From NCBI GenBank assembly GCA_900546665.1, contig URDY01000001.1:233466-297465 (forward strand): 64,000 nucleotides of DNA, written 5' to 3'. Shown one piece after another: positions 44,226 to 54,483 of this stretch; the stretch's first letter is position 1, and each line of letters begins with the position of its first letter. This DNA comes from an uncultured Paraprevotella sp. (GTDB lineage: Bacteria; Bacteroidota; Bacteroidia; Bacteroidales; Bacteroidaceae). Both the position numbers and the translations under genes were made by a program. The notes under the pieces were generated by a model. It searched no databases, was not told the origin of the DNA, and worked only from the letters and a program-made list of their open reading frames with translations.

Positions 44226-45725
44226 TTAATGTTTTTTGAAGTATTTACCTATAACGGGCAGACTCTGCAGAGGCAGGTCATGTTTCAGTATGTGACCGAT
44301 AAAGAGCAGGATGAGAACTGTGTTGATGCCAAGTTTGGCTATCATCGGCCATTCTTCAGGAGTCAGTGCCATGATGGCATAGAAGAATCCTGCAATAAAA
44401 ATATAAGTCATGATGCTTTTCATAGGATAATTGATCGGGTTCTTTTTCTGGCCTACGATGTAGGATAGTACCATGGATGTGGCATAGCCGGCAAATCCTC
44501 CCCAAGCACAGGCCATATAGCTGTATTTGGGAATGAAAATCAGGTTGACGGCAATCAGTACGATACAGCCAGCCGCTGAAAACCAGGCACCCCAAATTGT
44601 TTTGTCGATCAGTTTGTACCAGAAAGACAGGTTGAAGTAAATTCCCATCATGATTTCTGCTGCCATAACAATTGGAACAACCCGCAGACCGGCCCAATAA
44701 TCAGGGGCAATGATGCGCTTCAGTACGTCCAGGTAACCAATTACGCACAAATAAGCCAATAAGGTAAAGATGATGAAGTATTTCATGGCGGCAGCATAAG
44801 TCTCACCGCTATTCTTGTCCTTGGCTTTACCGAATACAAACGGTTCATAAGCGTAGCGGAAAGCTTGCGTGATCATAGCCATGATCATGGCTATCTTGAC
44901 GCAGGCTCCATAAATACCCAGTTCAATCTTACCTGTTTCGGTGTCGCCGTATACGAGCGGGAAAATCATCTTGTCGACAGTCTGGTTCAGGATTCCGGCA
45001 ATACCCAAAATGAGAATGGGCCAGCTGTATTTGAGCATGCGTTTCATCAGCGCTTTGTCGAATACATACTTGAATCCGGTCAGTTCAGGAATAAAGAATG
45101 CAGTGATGGAAGCCGTGCAGACCAGGTTTAGTCCAAAGGCATATCCAACGCCTACACCAGGATTGTATATCAATCCCAGAATGTCAGGATATCGGGTGTA
45201 AAGAGCCGGGAATACTACGAAATAAACAAGATTGAGTGTGATGTTGAGAATGATGAAAAGTAATTTCAAAGCTGCAAACTTGATCGGTCTTTTCTTATAT
45301 CTCAACCAGGCAAACGGAATAGCCTGAAAAGCATCAATTGCCACGCAAACGGCCATCATCCCGACATACTCAGGATGGTTGGCGTATCCCATCATAGAAG
45401 AAACAGGATCCAGAAACAGAAGGACCATTGCGGCAAAGACAAAAGCAATGGTACCGACCATGATCAGTGTTGTACTGTATACTGTGAGAGGCTTTTCTTC
45501 CGGTTTGTTGGCGAAACGGAAAAAAGTGGTTTCCATACCAAAGGTAAGGATGACCATGATAAGGGCTACATACGCATAAATGTTTGTAATTACACCATAT
45601 CCTCCGCCCGAAGCAGCCAGCTTGGCTGTATAGAGTGGAACGAGCAGATAATTCAGGAATCTGCCCACAATACTACTGAGTCCGTAGATGGCGGTATCTT
45701 TTACCACCGATTTTAATTCTGCCAT
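44226..45725 (-). CDS. polysaccharide flippase (Wzx/MATE-like exporter)
   Basis: A 499-residue membrane protein with about 12-14 hydrophobic segments and the oligosaccharide-flippase pattern: [20 protein letters not shown] at the N-terminus, then [22 protein letters not shown] and [15 protein letters not shown] mid-protein. It should move lipid-linked saccharide across the inner membrane. No glycosyltransferases are nearby, so it is not part of a visible capsule locus. It probably shares a transcript with the nucleoside-gate gene upstream (48-base gap) and the DUF389 gene downstream (17-base gap). Confidence 0.9.
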   Translation of the reverse strand: MAELKSVVKDTAIYGLSSIVGRFLNYLLVPLYTAKLAASGGGYGVITNIYAYVALIMVILTFGMETTFFRFANKPEEKPLTVYSTTLIMVGTIAFVFAAMVLLFLDPVSSMMGYANHPEYVGMMAVCVAIDAFQAIPFAWLRYKKRPIKFAALKLLFIILNITLNLVYFVVFPALYTRYPDILGLIYNPGVGVGYAFGLNLVCTASITAFFIPELTGFKYVFDKALMKRMLKYSWPILILGIAGILNQTVDKMIFPLVYGDTETGKIELGIYGACVKIAMIMAMITQAFRYAYEPFVFGKAKDKNSGETYAAAMKYFIIFTLLAYLCVIGYLDVLKRIIAPDYWAGLRVVPIVMAAEIMMGIYFNLSFWYKLIDKTIWGAWFSAAGCIVLIAVNLIFIPKYSYMACAWGGFAGYATSMVLSYIVGQKKNPINYPMKSIMTYIFIAGFFYAIMALTPEEWPMIAKLGINTVLILLFIGHILKHDLPLQSLPVIGKYFKKH

Positions 45726-45773
45726 TGTTGAAGATATACTTTGTTCTTGATTATTTCAATGAAAAACAGCTTG

Positions 45774-47006
45774 TCAGCCGAAAAAAAGATAAGCTACGGC
45801 AATGGCGGCAATGATGCCGGCCAGGTCTGCCAATAAACCGCAAGTGACTGCGTGGCGGGTATACCGCACACCCACACTGCCGAAATAAACAGCCAAGATG
45901 TAGAATGTGGTATCTGTAGACCCTTGGAAAATACAGCTTAGACGTCCGACAAATGAATCCGCTCCGTATGTTTCCATGGCATCAACCATCATTCCTCTTG
46001 CTCCACTTCCACTGAGCGGTTTCATGAGTGCAGTTGGCAAGGCTCCTACAAAGTCTGCATCGCCACCTAGTGCACGGACCATATCGGAGATCCAGCCTAT
46101 CAGTACATCCATGGCGCCAGAGGCTCGGAATACACCAATTGCCACAAGGATGGCTACCAGATAAGGGATAATGCGCACGGCTGTGGTAAAACCGTCTTTA
46201 GCTCCTTCTATGAAGGCATCATAAACATTTACACGACGGCGCACACCGGCAAGAATAAAGAGAATGATGATGCAGAAAAGCAATATGTTGGCGATGGTGG
46301 TACTCCATAAGTTCATGCTTTCCTTATCCAGCTGGCTGAATCCCCAGACGATACCGGCCACGACCGCACACGCACCTCCCAATGCGAGAATAACCGTACG
46401 GTTGAACAGGTTGATCCGCTGATAGATGCTGGTGACGATAATACCGGTCAGAGTAGATGCGAAGGTTGCAAGCAGGATTGGAAGAAATACATCGGTAGGT
46501 TGTGCGGCACCCATCTGTGCCCTGTAGACCAGAATACTGACCGGAATAATGGTGAGTCCGGAAGTATTCAGAACCAGGAACATGATCATCGGATTCGTGG
46601 CGGTGTCTTTTTTCGGGTTCAGTTCTTGCAGGCCTTCCATTGCTTTCAGTCCAAGCGGAGTAGCTGCGTTGTCCAATCCGAGCATATTGGCTGATATGTT
46701 CATGAAAATATTGCCGATGACAGGGTGATTGCGTGGGATGTCTGGAAACAGTTTACAGAAAAGCGGACTTAATCCTCGTGCCAGAACATTGACCATTCCG
46801 CCTGCTTCGCCGATTTTCATGATACCCATCCAGAGAGAGAGGATACCGGTAAGGCCGAGCGAGATCTCGAATGCTGTCCGCGAAGAGTCAAACGTGGCAT
46901 TCATCATTTCCGGGAAGACACTGTAGTCGCCAGTGAACAACAGTTTAAAAAGGCCGGTTACAAATGCAATGACAAAAAAAGCAATCCAAATATAGTTTAA
47001 GACCAT
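45774..47006 (-). CDS. SpmA/SpmB-like nucleoside-recognition (Gate) membrane protein
   Basis: A 410-residue membrane protein fusing two Gate domains, as in spore maturation proteins SpmA and SpmB: first half EISLGLTGILSLWMGIMKIGEAGG and FMNISANMLGLDNAATPLGLK; second half FTTAVRIIPYLVAILVAIGV and STDTTFYILAVYFGSVGVRY. Non-sporing Bacteroidetes keep this fusion; its transport substrate is unknown. The frame extends to 47039, but a -7 box at 47037-47044 makes ATG 47006 (MVLNYIWIAFF) the start. Confidence 0.92.
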   Translation of the reverse strand: MVLNYIWIAFFVIAFVTGLFKLLFTGDYSVFPEMMNATFDSSRTAFEISLGLTGILSLWMGIMKIGEAGGMVNVLARGLSPLFCKLFPDIPRNHPVIGNIFMNISANMLGLDNAATPLGLKAMEGLQELNPKKDTATNPMIMFLVLNTSGLTIIPVSILVYRAQMGAAQPTDVFLPILLATFASTLTGIIVTSIYQRINLFNRTVILALGGACAVVAGIVWGFSQLDKESMNLWSTTIANILLFCIIILFILAGVRRRVNVYDAFIEGAKDGFTTAVRIIPYLVAILVAIGVFRASGAMDVLIGWISDMVRALGGDADFVGALPTALMKPLSGSGARGMMVDAMETYGADSFVGRLSCIFQGSTDTTFYILAVYFGSVGVRYTRHAVTCGLLADLAGIIAAIAVAYLFFG

Positions 47007-47036
47007 AATACCATTGATTCGAAGGGTTTGTTTTGG

Positions 47037-47044
47037 CAAAGTTA
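47037..47044 (-). promoter_or_regulatory. -7 box for the Gate-protein/flippase/DUF389 genes
   Basis: The minus strand reads TAACTTTG, an exact match, 31 bases before the ATG at 47006. Confidence 0.6.
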
Positions 47045-47209
47045 CATCTTTTTGCTGATTTCATTGTCTATAAATGAAAAATCTGTATGAACGGTAAGGA
47101 AACGCCAGACAAAATCATATCCTTGTCAGGAACGGTGTTATTGCAAGACACTTCTGCCGGATTTTTCAGGTTTTCCGGCTTTCATCAAAAATAATAGCCA
47201 TTAAAATTG

Positions 47210-47217
47210 TATCTTTG
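47210..47217 (+). promoter_or_regulatory. -7 box for ruvB
   Basis: TATCTTTG, an exact match, 47 bases before the ruvB ATG at 47264. Confidence 0.6.
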
Positions 47218-47263
47218 TCCCGTTCAAGAATATTGTAATCAGAAATTGACGCTATAAACTGGC

Positions 47264-48295
47264 ATGGAAGATAATTTTGATATAAGACAACAACAGAATG
47301 CGCCGAGCGAGCGTGATTTCGAGAACGTGCTTCGTCCGCTTCGTTTCGGTGATTTCAGCGGTCAGCTTAAGGTCGTAGACAATTTACGCATTTTTGTTGA
47401 GGCTGCCAAGTACCGTGGGGAACCGCTGGATCATACTTTGTTGCATGGTCCTCCGGGTTTGGGAAAAACCACATTGAGCAATATCATTGCCAATGAATTG
47501 GGGGTCGGATTCAAGATCACTTCAGGACCGGTGCTTGATAAACCGGGAGATCTGGCCGGATTGCTGACTTCGCTTGAGCCGAATGATGTGCTTTTTATCG
47601 ATGAGATTCACCGCCTGAGTCCTGTGGTAGAAGAATATCTGTATTCAGCCATGGAGGATTACCGGATTGATATTATGATAGACAAGGGACCGTCAGCCCG
47701 TAGTATCCAGATAGATCTGAATCCGTTTACTCTTGTAGGAGCCACAACGCGAAGCGGATTGTTGACAGCGCCTCTTCGTGCGCGTTTCGGTATCAATCTG
47801 CATTTGGAATATTATGATACGGAGGTGCTGAGTCGGATTGTCCGGCGTTCGGCGGGGATATTGAATGTGCCGATTGAGGAAGAAGCTGCGGCAGAGATTG
47901 CAGGCCGTAGTCGTGGAACGCCCCGTGTAGCCAATGCGTTGCTCAGGAGGGTGCGTGACTTCGCCCAGGTAAAAGGCAATGGCCGTATTGACATGAAGAT
48001 AGCCCGTTTTGCACTGGAAGCTTTGAATATTGACCAGTATGGCCTTGATGAAATCGACAACAGGATCCTGCTGACAATCATTGATAAATTTAAGGGAGGC
48101 CCGGTTGGCGTATCTACCATTGCTACTGCCATAGGAGAAGATCCCGGTACGCTGGAAGAAGTTTATGAACCGTTTCTCATTAAAGAAGGTTTTATCAAGC
48201 GTACGCCTCGTGGCCGTGAAGTCACGGATCTGGCTTACAAACATTTGGGTCGTAGTCGCTATTCATCTTCAGTACAAGGAGGCCTGTTTGACTGA
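47264..48295 (+). CDS. ruvB: Holliday junction branch-migration helicase RuvB
   Basis: A 343-residue AAA+ motor that drives branch migration with RuvA. Walker A is GPPGLGKTT, Walker [10 protein letters not shown], sensor I GATTRSG, and the arginine-finger/sensor II region [19 protein letters not shown] type is present as [16 protein letters not shown]. The C-terminal winged helix ends [16 protein letters not shown]. Length is normal. ybeY follows 51 bases downstream and may be co-transcribed; no other ruv genes are in the window. Confidence 0.97.
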   Translation: MEDNFDIRQQQNAPSERDFENVLRPLRFGDFSGQLKVVDNLRIFVEAAKYRGEPLDHTLLHGPPGLGKTTLSNIIANELGVGFKITSGPVLDKPGDLAGLLTSLEPNDVLFIDEIHRLSPVVEEYLYSAMEDYRIDIMIDKGPSARSIQIDLNPFTLVGATTRSGLLTAPLRARFGINLHLEYYDTEVLSRIVRRSAGILNVPIEEEAAAEIAGRSRGTPRVANALLRRVRDFAQVKGNGRIDMKIARFALEALNIDQYGLDEIDNRILLTIIDKFKGGPVGVSTIATAIGEDPGTLEEVYEPFLIKEGFIKRTPRGREVTDLAYKHLGRSRYSSSVQGGLFD

Positions 48296-48346
48296 TGGAT
48301 TACGGGTAGGATAAAAGAATAAGAAACATAAAAAGAAGGAGTTATT

Positions 48347-48772
48347 ATGATAACTTACAATGTGGAAGGTGTAAAAATGCCTAAGATCAGGAAACGTGAG
48401 AATACAGCCTGGATAAAAGCAGTTGCAGCATCTTATGGCAAGAAAGTAGGTGAAATCGCCTATATTTTTGTTAATGACGAGAAAATTCTGGAGGTTAACC
48501 GTCAGTATCTGCAACATGATTATTATACGGATATCATCACTTTTGATTATTGTGAAGGTGATGTCATTTCTGGTGACCTGTTCATCAGTCTGGATACGGT
48601 CCGTACCAATGCGGAACAGGTCGGGGCTACTTATGAACAGGAACTTCACCGGGTTATTATCCATGGTATACTTCATCTTTGTGGTATTAATGACAAGGGA
48701 CCGGGTGAACGTGAAATTATGGAAGCTGCAGAAAATAGCGCGCTTGCTGTTTGTCCGGTATTAAACGGATAA
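48347..48772 (+). CDS. ybeY: rRNA maturation RNase YbeY
   Basis: A 141-residue zinc endoribonuclease for 16S rRNA 3' processing and ribosome quality control. The metal site is HGILHLCGINDK (HxxxHxxG), followed here by GPGERE; the usual third ligand in HxxxHxxGxDH is replaced in this lineage by the asparagine-aspartate-lysine context, as common in Bacteroidetes. The upstream segment YTDIITFDYCEGDVISGDLF is the conserved core. The start at 48347 follows an AAGAAGGAG-like ribosome site. Confidence 0.95.
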   Translation: MITYNVEGVKMPKIRKRENTAWIKAVAASYGKKVGEIAYIFVNDEKILEVNRQYLQHDYYTDIITFDYCEGDVISGDLFISLDTVRTNAEQVGATYEQELHRVIIHGILHLCGINDKGPGEREIMEAAENSALAVCPVLNG

Positions 48773-48779
48773 TATAAAC

Positions 48780-48881
48780 AAACAGCCATATAGCGGATGA
48801 TGGATATAGAGGGGCTGTTTATTATGGTTGAAGAACATGTGTTTTTATAGAAAGAGGGTGTGTCGTTTTTGATGCACCCTC
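48780..48881 (+). terminator. weak hairpins after ybeY
   Basis: Two stems: AAACAGCC with GGCTGTTT (48780-48820) and GAGGGTG with CACCCTC (48854-48881). Neither is followed by a strong T-run. Confidence 0.45.
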
Positions 48882-49019
48882 ATTATCGTTTGCCAGGCAC
48901 GAATGTATTCTAGTAGGTGAAAGTTCCCAACATACGCTGATAACATGAAACAGTCGCCCTTCAAGTCAGAATGCACAGCCTGGGCATCTGAATAACGTTT
49001 CGTGGCAATCTTTCTGGTT

Positions 49020-50754
49020 TCAATTCCGACAGATTCGTGCCAGCTCTTCCAATAAAGCCCTTCGCTTGTGATAGGTGGTTTTTAGGGTTTCTACCAGTTC
49101 CATTGCCATTGGTTCTTCGCCCAGTTTAATCATTCGGCGTATGTATGCGCATGCAGTCTGGTAGTGTTCCCTTCCCATGTAGTGTTTCATGTAAGAAAGT
49201 ATATTGTCCCGATACATTGAGGCCAGATCTTTTGCATGTTTTTTCTTGAGGTATTTTTCAGCATTCTCGATACGATCGAAATCAGGATATTGTTGGAGTA
49301 ACCCGAAAAGGCTTTCCCATTGCTTTTCCCAGATGTAGAGTTCCGCTATCTCTTCGTATCGGTTGTTGGTTTTGTTGCCTTGGCTGATTTCTGCCACTAA
49401 ACTCTCTATTTGCTCCGTCCATTGTTCTTGTGGAACGAGCGATTTGAGTAAATCGTAATAGTATCGGCGTGGATGGTGGTGGCATGCAGACTGAATAAGA
49501 AACTGTCTGGCAAGGTCGATGGATCGTTTTTTGTCTCCAGTTATTTGACTGATCTCCAGTAAATAATTGTTCCAGTCTTCCTCCAATCCCGGCATTTTTT
49601 GTTTGTCGTGCGCAAGGCCTTCTTCTGCCAGTTCTTTGGCTTTTTCAAGTTGGTTCTTCCGCATGGCTTTTTCAATCAGCTCTTTTCTGAATTCCGGAAT
49701 CGACAAGCGGCTTTCCATGAAGCGGAATGCAGCATTTTCGCCTTCTGTCTTGCGGATGAGTTGTGACATTAGTTCTTGGGCGTTCTTGTAATTCCAATTC
49801 CAATCATTTTCATCGAGTTTTATCTGTTCCAAAGCCTTTCGGATGCGTTTTTTTTCTTTGTCGGACTTCACGATTTTGATGGCTTTCTCTATCAGGTTGA
49901 AATGCCAATCCCATCCACTCATCGTCTTTTGTTCAAAGCAAGTCAATAGCCAATCAAACAGCTCCTCGTGTGTTATCTGTATCCAAATCTTCCTTTTCGG
50001 CAATGGTATCTAGTACATCGAAAGCCCGGTTGATGCTCCCGCTAATTTCTCCGTAGCTGTCGTCTGCATATTCAAGGAGCTCGATTGTCTTTTCGATAAT
50101 GGCTTCTGCCGTGTACAAGGCGCTACGTGTGTTTCCCTTTTGTACATCAGTGATAGCTTCTTCCGCCATGTCATAGAGCTTTTCGCTAAGTTCAGCTGCC
50201 TCATCATAATGGATGAAGTCGTATTTGTCGGTGTAGGCTTCGGACAGCTTATCAATGCGTTGGATAATGATTTCTTTTGATATCGGGTACAGAGTCGAGA
50301 TATATTTGGTGATGAACTGTTCTCTGAGCTTTTTGTTTTGAGTACAAGCCTTTTGCACGAAGGCTTTCAGTTCCTCGTGTGTAAGTCGTTTCAATAGCCT
50401 GTTTATTTGTTGGGTTTCCGATTCCTTTCCCGGTTTGCTCTGTGTCTTTCCTTTCGGAGAAATGAAGTCCGTGGATTCTTCCTCAGAATTTTGCTGCAAA
50501 TAGTACAAGACGGCCACCACATGCTTGCATATCGCCCCCAAGTCATATGGACAGTCGCATTCCCATTTGGTTATTTTATTTCCTGCGAGATGAAGCCAGA
50601 CAGTATAGGTTTCTGTACCTTCCACGGTGGCTTCATATTCGCCGTTTCCCAGATCATCCACGTCAGTGACGCACCCTTTCAAGAAGTAATCGTATCCGCG
50701 CTTTAAAATGGTTTTATCTATTTGTTTTTCAAATCGGTCTAATTGTAGGTTCAT
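49020..50754 (-). pseudogene. SWIM zinc-finger protein, frameshifted
   Basis: The 5' part (50754 to 49954) encodes a SWIM domain: WECDCPYDLGAICKHVVAVL (CxCx8CxH) at about residues 64-82, then a helical region. It stops in DTDNTRGAV. The overlapping next frame (to 49020) continues with THEELFDWLLTCFEQ and a long helical-repeat tail ending LARICRN. Removing one base near 49973 joins them as ...DTDTHEELFDWL, a protein of about 577 residues, normal for Bacteroides SWIM proteins. SWIM domains bind DNA or protein; function unknown. If both halves are made, the second would lack a good start. Confidence 0.75.
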
Positions 50755-50826
50755 GTTTGTTCAGGTTCGGAATGTGATAAATTTTGTTTTTTCCTGTATC
50801 GTATTTTTTAGTATTGTTCTCCAAAA

Positions 50827-50834
50827 CAAAAATA
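50827..50834 (-). promoter_or_regulatory. -7 box for the SWIM gene
   Basis: The minus strand reads TATTTTTG, an exact match, 73 bases before the ATG at 50754. Confidence 0.5.
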
Positions 50835-51270
50835 CGTATTGTGTTTTTATCATCCAAAAGATTCCTGCGTATTTTCAATAAATTCTTGGGAAAAAGTTCA
50901 AATTGTTTTTCAATGTTTTTTATTTTGTACGCCAAAAAGTCCTAAAAGAGGATCTTTTATAAAAATGTCACCTGAAATGGGAAACAATAACGGTGAACAT
51001 CAACAATGAGAGTAATCCAAATTGAAATCATTCTCATCATTGATGTCGTAAGCTACAAAAGTAATAAGTATAAAAATTGTACAGTATCTTACCTCCTTTT
51101 TGCAAGATACTCGATGACATAAACCGGCCAGCGGGAAACTCCTCGCAAGAATATGGCAAGGCGGTACTGTTCGATAGGATAAATACCGATTTTTCCGTCA
51201 CTGTTTTTGGTCGGATTTGTAATCGGTCGCTGTGCGACCTGTCGGATATCGGTCATGGATTGGTGTGAGT
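50835..51270. other. intergenic region with small inverted repeats, no gene seen
   Basis: Contains an imperfect inverted repeat at about 50997-51045 (ACATCAACAATGAG with CTCATCATTGATGT), a stem AGTATCTT/AAGATACT near 51088-51116, and GGTCG/CGACC at 51225-51239. None has a T-run. It may hold remnants of a mobile element, but no gene was recognised. Confidence 0.4.
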
Positions 51271-52416
51271 CTATTTGACTACTACACGTGGGCGATACTC
51301 AAATAACTTCTGGTTCCTGCGGAGCTGGCTCACGTCCAAGTCGTTAATCACTTCGCCGCTCCAGTCAGCCCCCCACACGTCAAAAGGCTCCCCTTCGGGA
51401 TCTATGTAGGTAAATGTCTTGACGTTTAGCGGAAGGGGTTCGAAGATTAAGACGATTGCGAAATAGTCACCGGGGTAACCTTCGAGCCAGAAAATATTAT
51501 CGTTTGGGTAGCCCATTACGCCTTTACATTTATACTGGCGTCCTTGATTGTCCAGGAGAATAGTGTTGCCTCCCCGTCCATAGTATTCTCTAATCCAGTT
51601 CTGTTCAGTAGAGATTGCCAGATAGGTGGCATCGGGTGTGCGCCAAAGTGCCATTGTCTTTTCTTTAACAGGCTTGATTGTATGGGCATCTTTATAAACT
51701 GCCCACGATGATTGGTTGTTCGCATTGTAATCTACGGATTCCTTTACCAGATGTGCAAGATGAATATTTGGCACGGAGTCATAAGCTGGCATTTCATCTT
51801 CTGTGCTGATTGAGGCTGCTGATTGCACCTCTATACCACGCATATACCAGTTGGGAACGCCATAAATAACTAATTCACTGGCACTTTCAGGAATTTTTGG
51901 AAAGATTATTTGCAGATCGAGTGCTGTGCCTTTCTTTCCTTTCACGCCGAACACCTTGTTATAACAACACTCGGGCACTGTGGCTTGTGCCTGGTAGATA
52001 ATACCGGTTTCCTTGTCAAGGATAGTCGTTTCTGCATTACCGAGCCATAGGTTTGTCACGACATCGGATTTCATTATGAAATAACAATGAAGTACAGTGT
52101 TTTCGCCTTCGTCTATCAGATTCCATGTCATAGGGACGTAACCTTCCTCCCCATAGTTTTTGTTATAAATGGATTTCATATCTTCATCTTCAACTACAGG
52201 AACATTGTCAATGACGCCGATGTTTTCATGCCATGAGTTGTTCTCAGTACTGGGCCATTTTATTGTCTTCAAACCGGATTTCTCATCTATTAATGATTCT
52301 GGCAGTACAGTCATGACTCTAAAACCTTTTACCCTTACTGTTTTGTCTTCCTGCTTTCTTGCCTGAGCGGCAATGCATGTGACTGCCAAAAGGCAGAGAA
52401 TTAATATTTTTTTCAT
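51271..52416 (-). CDS. secreted hypothetical protein in ECF-sigma operon
   Basis: A 381-residue exported protein (signal peptide MKKILILCLLAVTCIAAQA). Its body looks beta-rich, with WHENIGVIDNVPVVEDEDMK, LWLGNAETTILDKETG and GIIYQAQATVPECCYNKVFG. No family was recognised. It ends LFEYRPRVVVK. Its ATG overlaps the anti-sigma stop by 4 bases, so it is translationally coupled to that gene. It is probably the periplasmic or surface output or input of the sigma unit. Confidence 0.8.
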   Translation of the reverse strand: MKKILILCLLAVTCIAAQARKQEDKTVRVKGFRVMTVLPESLIDEKSGLKTIKWPSTENNSWHENIGVIDNVPVVEDEDMKSIYNKNYGEEGYVPMTWNLIDEGENTVLHCYFIMKSDVVTNLWLGNAETTILDKETGIIYQAQATVPECCYNKVFGVKGKKGTALDLQIIFPKIPESASELVIYGVPNWYMRGIEVQSAASISTEDEMPAYDSVPNIHLAHLVKESVDYNANNQSSWAVYKDAHTIKPVKEKTMALWRTPDATYLAISTEQNWIREYYGRGGNTILLDNQGRQYKCKGVMGYPNDNIFWLEGYPGDYFAIVLIFEPLPLNVKTFTYIDPEGEPFDVWGADWSGEVINDLDVSQLRRNQKLFEYRPRVVVK

Positions 52417-53435
52417 AATTCTTTAGATTTTAAATAATTGCTTGTATTTGAGATTTTATCGCGATATTCTTTAAAATATTCTGATGAAACTTCGGTGTCA
52501 AGAGGTGAACGAGTGGTATAAAGAAGTATTTTACCCTTGACACGTTCTGCTATCCATAAGTATTTCAATCCAATGTGCATGTCCTTCAGGACGAAAAAGA
52601 ACTGTTGTTGTGAACAGTTGAGCAAGTAGCCCGGCGTTTTATCGTCATACCAACAAGCTGCCAACAGCAGTTGGCGGAAGAGGTTTGTTTCATTTGTATC
52701 TTCAAAGACATAGGCTGTGCAGATCACTGTCGAATCATTCTTATCTGAGGTGCAGGAAAGCGTATCACCTTTGACATGATGATAATTTGCCAACTTGACT
52801 ATGAACTCCTCCATGCGGCTTGGTGCCTGATAGTCATCCTGATCGTCTTTTGCTACCGTGGAAGCGTAATGCAAATTCTCGTTGGGGAGTTCCATGTTGT
52901 CCGGAGTTGGTTGAGGAATGTCTTGAACGGATTTTACCTGAATCTTAGATGTGTTCTCTGGTGTATTCTCTGACAACTGATTATGGTTGTTTGCCTTATG
53001 GTCAAGGCTTATTTTCACTTTCTTGTCCGTCTTTTTTGTTTGTTGGTTGTTTGCTGATTCTTTTGAAACGGTATCATTGCTCACAACTTTCTGCTCTACG
53101 GCATGGTTGATTTTTACTTCAGCTATGACATTCTCTTCATTACGAGCTACATGGTTAAAGCAAAACAGACCAATGAGCAAGGCAACACTTGCTGCTACGA
53201 GCCATTTGGCATATACAGGCAAAATAACCGACTTCCTGCGAGATAGTTGCTCAGACACGTCAACATCGTATTCTGCTTCAGTCATAGCGAGTTCTCCGAG
53301 CATTATGCGTACCACTTTCCAGTCGTCAGGAATGTCGTCGCGGCGCAATTCCCTGGCAAGCGTCTTCTCTTCTTCGGGCGTTGTAGTGCCTTCAAGATAG
53401 TGGTCTATCAAGATCTGTATTTCGTTCTTGTTCAT
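52413..53435 (-). CDS. anti-sigma factor-like membrane protein
   Basis: A 340-residue protein with an N-terminal cytoplasmic part of about 75 residues (IDHYLEGTTTPEEEKTLARE, as in FecR-type anti-sigma factors), one membrane segment (WLVAASVALLIGLFCF, about 79-94) and a periplasmic part rich in Lys/Asn/Gln before a folded C-terminal domain (FIVKLANYHHVKGDTLS; FRQLLLAACWYDDKTPGY). There is no FecR domain or TonB receptor next to it. Overlaps of 4 bases on both sides tie it to the sigma gene and to the secreted protein. It most likely holds the sigma factor inactive until a signal outside the membrane is received. Confidence 0.75.
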   Translation of the reverse strand: MNKNEIQILIDHYLEGTTTPEEEKTLARELRRDDIPDDWKVVRIMLGELAMTEAEYDVDVSEQLSRRKSVILPVYAKWLVAASVALLIGLFCFNHVARNEENVIAEVKINHAVEQKVVSNDTVSKESANNQQTKKTDKKVKISLDHKANNHNQLSENTPENTSKIQVKSVQDIPQPTPDNMELPNENLHYASTVAKDDQDDYQAPSRMEEFIVKLANYHHVKGDTLSCTSDKNDSTVICTAYVFEDTNETNLFRQLLLAACWYDDKTPGYLLNCSQQQFFFVLKDMHIGLKYLWIAERVKGKILLYTTRSPLDTEVSSEYFKEYRDKISNTSNYLKSKEL

Positions 53436-53941
53436 TGATATATCTTTTTTTTGATTTCAAAAAACAGTTTCATTCGCGCCTTCGACACCATGCTCTGTAT
53501 CGTGGCTTTCTTTATGCCTGTCCGGGCTTCTATTTCTTCATTAGAGAGACCGTCAAGCCTGCGCAGCTCAAAGAGTTCACGTTCTCGTGGTGAAAGTATT
53601 TTTTGCATTACCTCTTCCAACAGCTTATCATATTCTTCAGCCTCAAGCCTGTCGTAGTTTGAAGAGGGAATAGGACTGTCAACGCCATTTTCATTATTGT
53701 CAATAGCGGGATTGAGGGGTTTCTTTCGTTTCATGCTTATGCAGCAGTTTTTTGCCACCTTCATTGCTAACGCTTTGACATTCATGCTTACATCCACCTT
53801 CTCGCAGTATTTCCACAGGCGCAATAGCGATTCTTGTGCTACATCCTCCGCATCCTCCTGCGAATGGAAGTAGCGCAAACCTACGTCGTACATTAATTGA
53901 CGCAGTTCTTTGGCTGCTGTCTCAAACTCCTGTCGTGTCAC
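53432..53941 (-). CDS. ECF-type RNA polymerase sigma factor
   Basis: A 169-residue sigma-70 family factor. Region 2 is seen in QEDAEDVAQESLLRLWKY, where the DVAQE box contacts core polymerase. Region 4 is ILSPRERELFELRRLDGLSN, followed by EEIEARTGIKKATIQSMVSK. Region 1 and 3 are absent, as in ECF sigmas. It starts a compact operon with an anti-sigma gene and a secreted protein. A -7 box at 53969-53976 precedes it. The regulon cannot be read from this window. Confidence 0.92.
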   Translation of the reverse strand: MTRQEFETAAKELRQLMYDVGLRYFHSQEDAEDVAQESLLRLWKYCEKVDVSMNVKALAMKVAKNCCISMKRKKPLNPAIDNNENGVDSPIPSSNYDRLEAEEYDKLLEEVMQKILSPRERELFELRRLDGLSNEEIEARTGIKKATIQSMVSKARMKLFFEIKKKIYQ

Positions 53942-53968
53942 TCTGTTTTATATACGCAACTTTTTGGT

Positions 53969-53976
53969 CAAATTTA
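53969..53976 (-). promoter_or_regulatory. -7 box for the ECF sigma operon
   Basis: The minus strand reads TAAATTTG, an exact TAnnTTTG match, 28 bases before the ATG at 53941. Confidence 0.5.
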
Positions 53977-54483
53977 TGTGCTTATATATTGTTTTAACAT
54001 AAATTTAACAAATTTACTACATAAATCAGATAAACCATAATTTAAGAATAATCCAGTTGTTTCTGACGCGTGTCGGGAATGGTGTTGTCAAGGTAGCGTC
54101 AGGGTGCGGTAAACAGCTGTGTGGCAATGAGCATCCAGGCATTAATATAAATACAATAATTATAATTCAGTGAGTAAATAAATCTGAGAGGGAACAGTCT
54201 CCCGATATTTGCTTTAGAGCGGCTGCTTCGCCCGAGCAGTGGGACAAACTGAAGGAACAGCTGTAGGAAACTGCCAGATAAAGGATACGGGGCGGATTTG
54301 TGGACTGCCTGTTTGCGGAAATAATCTCTGTTTTTCGTACGTTCGGACAATGCTTGCACAAGTGGGGAACAGCGTTTTTTCTGTTATACGCGGTCAATAT
54401 GCTTGTGACTAATATGATCATGGCATTTTTATATTAAGTACAAATAATACGATCCACAGTAATTTACTGTAAACAGATAGAAT
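53977..54483. other. intergenic region with possible membrane-protein remnant
   Basis: No intact gene. An open stretch of 51 codons at 54282-54437 (+) ends in a hydrophobic helix (AFFLLYAVNMLVTNMIMAFL) and TAA but has stop codons just upstream, as expected for the 3' end of a decayed membrane-protein gene. Identity unknown. Confidence 0.35.

Noticed and set aside
51077..51268. 63-codon plus-strand frame
   Set aside because: No start context, family or promoter; lies among small inverted repeats.
54099..54421. Two overlapping minus-strand frames
   Set aside because: Compositionally random; the opposite strand carries the better coding-like remnant.
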